Positions 62,919 through 64,000 of a stretch of DNA of 64,000 nt are shown in pieces (the stretch's first letter is position 1; each line of letters starts with the position of its first letter). The translations under genes were made by a program, and so were the position numbers. This DNA is from Rhodovulum visakhapatnamense (GTDB lineage: Bacteria > Pseudomonadota > Alphaproteobacteria > Rhodobacterales > Rhodobacteraceae). Below the pieces are notes generated by a model that saw nothing but the letters and a program-made list of their open reading frames with translations, made no database searches and had not been told where the DNA came from. The stretch spans positions 62,001-126,000 of the forward strand of contig NZ_SOEB01000002.1 of NCBI RefSeq assembly GCF_004365965.1, written 5' to 3'.

Positions 62919-63953
62919 TCAGCCGGCCTGGCCGGTGGCCAGCGCGATGGCGCGGTGGCCGGTCTCTTCGCCGACATCCGCGATCCAGGCCGCGCGCACC
63001 TCTTCGGCGGCGGCGTCGAGCGCGGCGAGATCCTCGCCGGTCGGGTCGATCACCTCGATCCCGGCCGCCTCGATGGCAGGCCAGTAATCGTCGCGGTAGA
63101 TCACCTCGTTGGCCTCCTTCGCGCCATTGGCGTCGAACCAGTCGGCCGCGGTCTCGAAGGCCGCGCGCACCTCGTCGCCCATCTTTTCCCAGCGCTGCGG
63201 CGTGACGAAAAGCCCGATGCCGAAGCCGGTGATCGGCAGGCGGTAGACATGGTGCAGCTGTTCCTGCAGCGACCGGCCGATGATGGTCGAGATATTGGCC
63301 ACCGCCGCATCGACGGTGCCGCGCTGCAGCCCCAGATACAGCTCGGACGAGGGCAGCCGCACGGCCGCGCCGTCGAAGCCCTCGACGACCTTGGTGCCCT
63401 CGAAGCTGACGACGCGGACCTTCTTGCCCTTTACGTCGGCGATGGACCGGATCGGAGCGCCCGCGCTCGACCAGAGATATTCGGGCTCGAGCACATTGCC
63501 CATCATCGAGACCATGTAGAGGTCTTCCCTGGCGAGCTCTTCGTTGATCAGGTCGAACAGCGGGCTGCCCTTCCTCAGGCGCTCGGGGTTCTCGTACAGC
63601 GCCTCGACCACGCCGGGCAGGCCGGTGATGCCCAAGATCGGCACCGAGCGGGTGATGTAGCTTGTGGTATGGAACATGAAGTCGATGGTGCCGGCCCTCA
63701 GCGCCGCCAGCTGTTCGTCGGCCTTCAGAAGCTTGCCGCTGTCGTAATAGTCGACATCGACCGCGTCGCTGGCATTCAACCGCTCGACGAACCCGGCAGA
63801 GCCGAAGGACAGCGCGCGATAGCTGGGCGGCAGGTAGCTGACGCCGGTCAGCCGGGTTGCGGCCAGCGCGGGTCCGCCGGTCGCGCCCAGCAGGGCCCCC
63901 GCACCCATCAGCGCCGTGCCGGTCTTCAGGAAAGTGCGTCTGGTCTGGGTCAT
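62919..63953 (-). CDS. dctP: TRAP transporter substrate-binding protein (DctP-type)
   Basis: A 344-residue periplasmic solute-binding protein. A twin-arginine signal (TRRTFLKTGTALMGAGALLG) suggests Tat export. DctP-type blocks include LRAGTIDFMFHTTSYITRSV, DVKGKKVRVVSFEGTKVVEG and LGLQRGTVDAAVANISTI. The ligand is probably a carboxylate; it cannot be read. The ATG follows GGGGAGGA. The few bases to the window end hold only the leader. Confidence 0.92.
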   Translation of the reverse strand: MTQTRRTFLKTGTALMGAGALLGATGGPALAATRLTGVSYLPPSYRALSFGSAGFVERLNASDAVDVDYYDSGKLLKADEQLAALRAGTIDFMFHTTSYITRSVPILGITGLPGVVEALYENPERLRKGSPLFDLINEELAREDLYMVSMMGNVLEPEYLWSSAGAPIRSIADVKGKKVRVVSFEGTKVVEGFDGAAVRLPSSELYLGLQRGTVDAAVANISTIIGRSLQEQLHHVYRLPITGFGIGLFVTPQRWEKMGDEVRAAFETAADWFDANGAKEANEVIYRDDYWPAIEAAGIEVIDPTGEDLAALDAAAEEVRAAWIADVGEETGHRAIALATGQAG

Positions 63954-64000
63954 CTCTGGTTTCCTCCCCTTTTGGTATCCTGATGTGAAACGGGTCACAG

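Overview
The window is high-GC alphaproteobacterial DNA and reads as chromosome of a member of the Rhodobacteraceae, most like Rhodovulum or Rhodobacter. Supporting this are the split b/b' F0 ATP synthase operon, MipZ, a membrane-anchored cytochrome cy-like protein, form IA RuBisCO with CbbR/CbbQ/CbbO, a DUF5928-type glycosyltransferase beside a sulfotransferase, and the ffh-rpsP-rimM-trmD-rplS-rpmE block. The genus is inferred; no 16S rRNA gene is present.

Layout. 1-1.9 kb: a cell-surface glycosyltransferase (cut by the window edge) divergent from a sulfotransferase broken by an in-frame TGA. 1.9-6.8 kb: sugar/nucleoside kinase, endonuclease III, an AraC-MGMT repair fusion, an OmpA-type lipoprotein, a FadR-type regulator and a small membrane protein. 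7.2-9.8 kb: the F0 operon atpI-atpB-atpE-atpX-atpF. 10-12.1 kb: an ArsR regulator, an EamA exporter and a LysR regulator. 12.5-20.3 kb: a translation and protein-targeting block (ffh, four tandem GNAT acetyltransferases, chorismate mutase, rpsP, bluB, rimM, trmD, rplS, rpmE). 20.5-21.8 kb: a CZB-like zinc-binding protein and mipZ. 21.8-28.2 kb: the Calvin-cycle locus cbbR / cbbL-cbbS-cbbQ-cbbO. 28.3-30 kb: a tethered cytochrome c with a very long Ala/Glu/Pro linker. 30.5-37.4 kb: an ApbE/PepSY-flavoreductase/DUF2271/DUF4405 redox module with its own two-component system. 37.4-41.8 kb: a FadR-type regulator, a polar amino-acid ABC transporter and a class V aminotransferase. 41.9-47.3 kb: a giant secreted nuclease/5'-nucleotidase. 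47.4-56.8 kb: a divergent Hsp70-like gene and a three-gene operon of a double protease, a protease-NTPase and a STAND-like NTPase. 56.8-60.4 kb: SRAP protein, glpX and recJ. 60.5-62.4 kb: tRNA-Glu with an integrase remnant and small foreign-looking genes. 62.4-64 kb: TRAP transporter dctP-dctQ without an adjacent dctM.

The strongest candidate for a little-described system is the protease/NTPase operon with the divergent Hsp70-like gene (47.4-56.8 kb). Its parts (trypsin-like proteases, a subtilisin domain, a possible effector-associated N-terminus, a STAND-like ATPase) are those of NTP-dependent conflict systems that answer infection or stress by proteolysis. A second notable pattern is a repeated response-regulator-like box, with 11-bp direct repeats, at an identical distance from a possible -10 element ahead of both the DUF4405 gene and the regulator gene. 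A reverse-facing pair of the same core motif faces the DUF2271/PepSY/ApbE operon. Together they suggest one regulon for the whole redox module.

All assignments come from reading the sequence and recalled family knowledge; no database search was run. Intergenic stretches without a listed feature showed nothing I could support.
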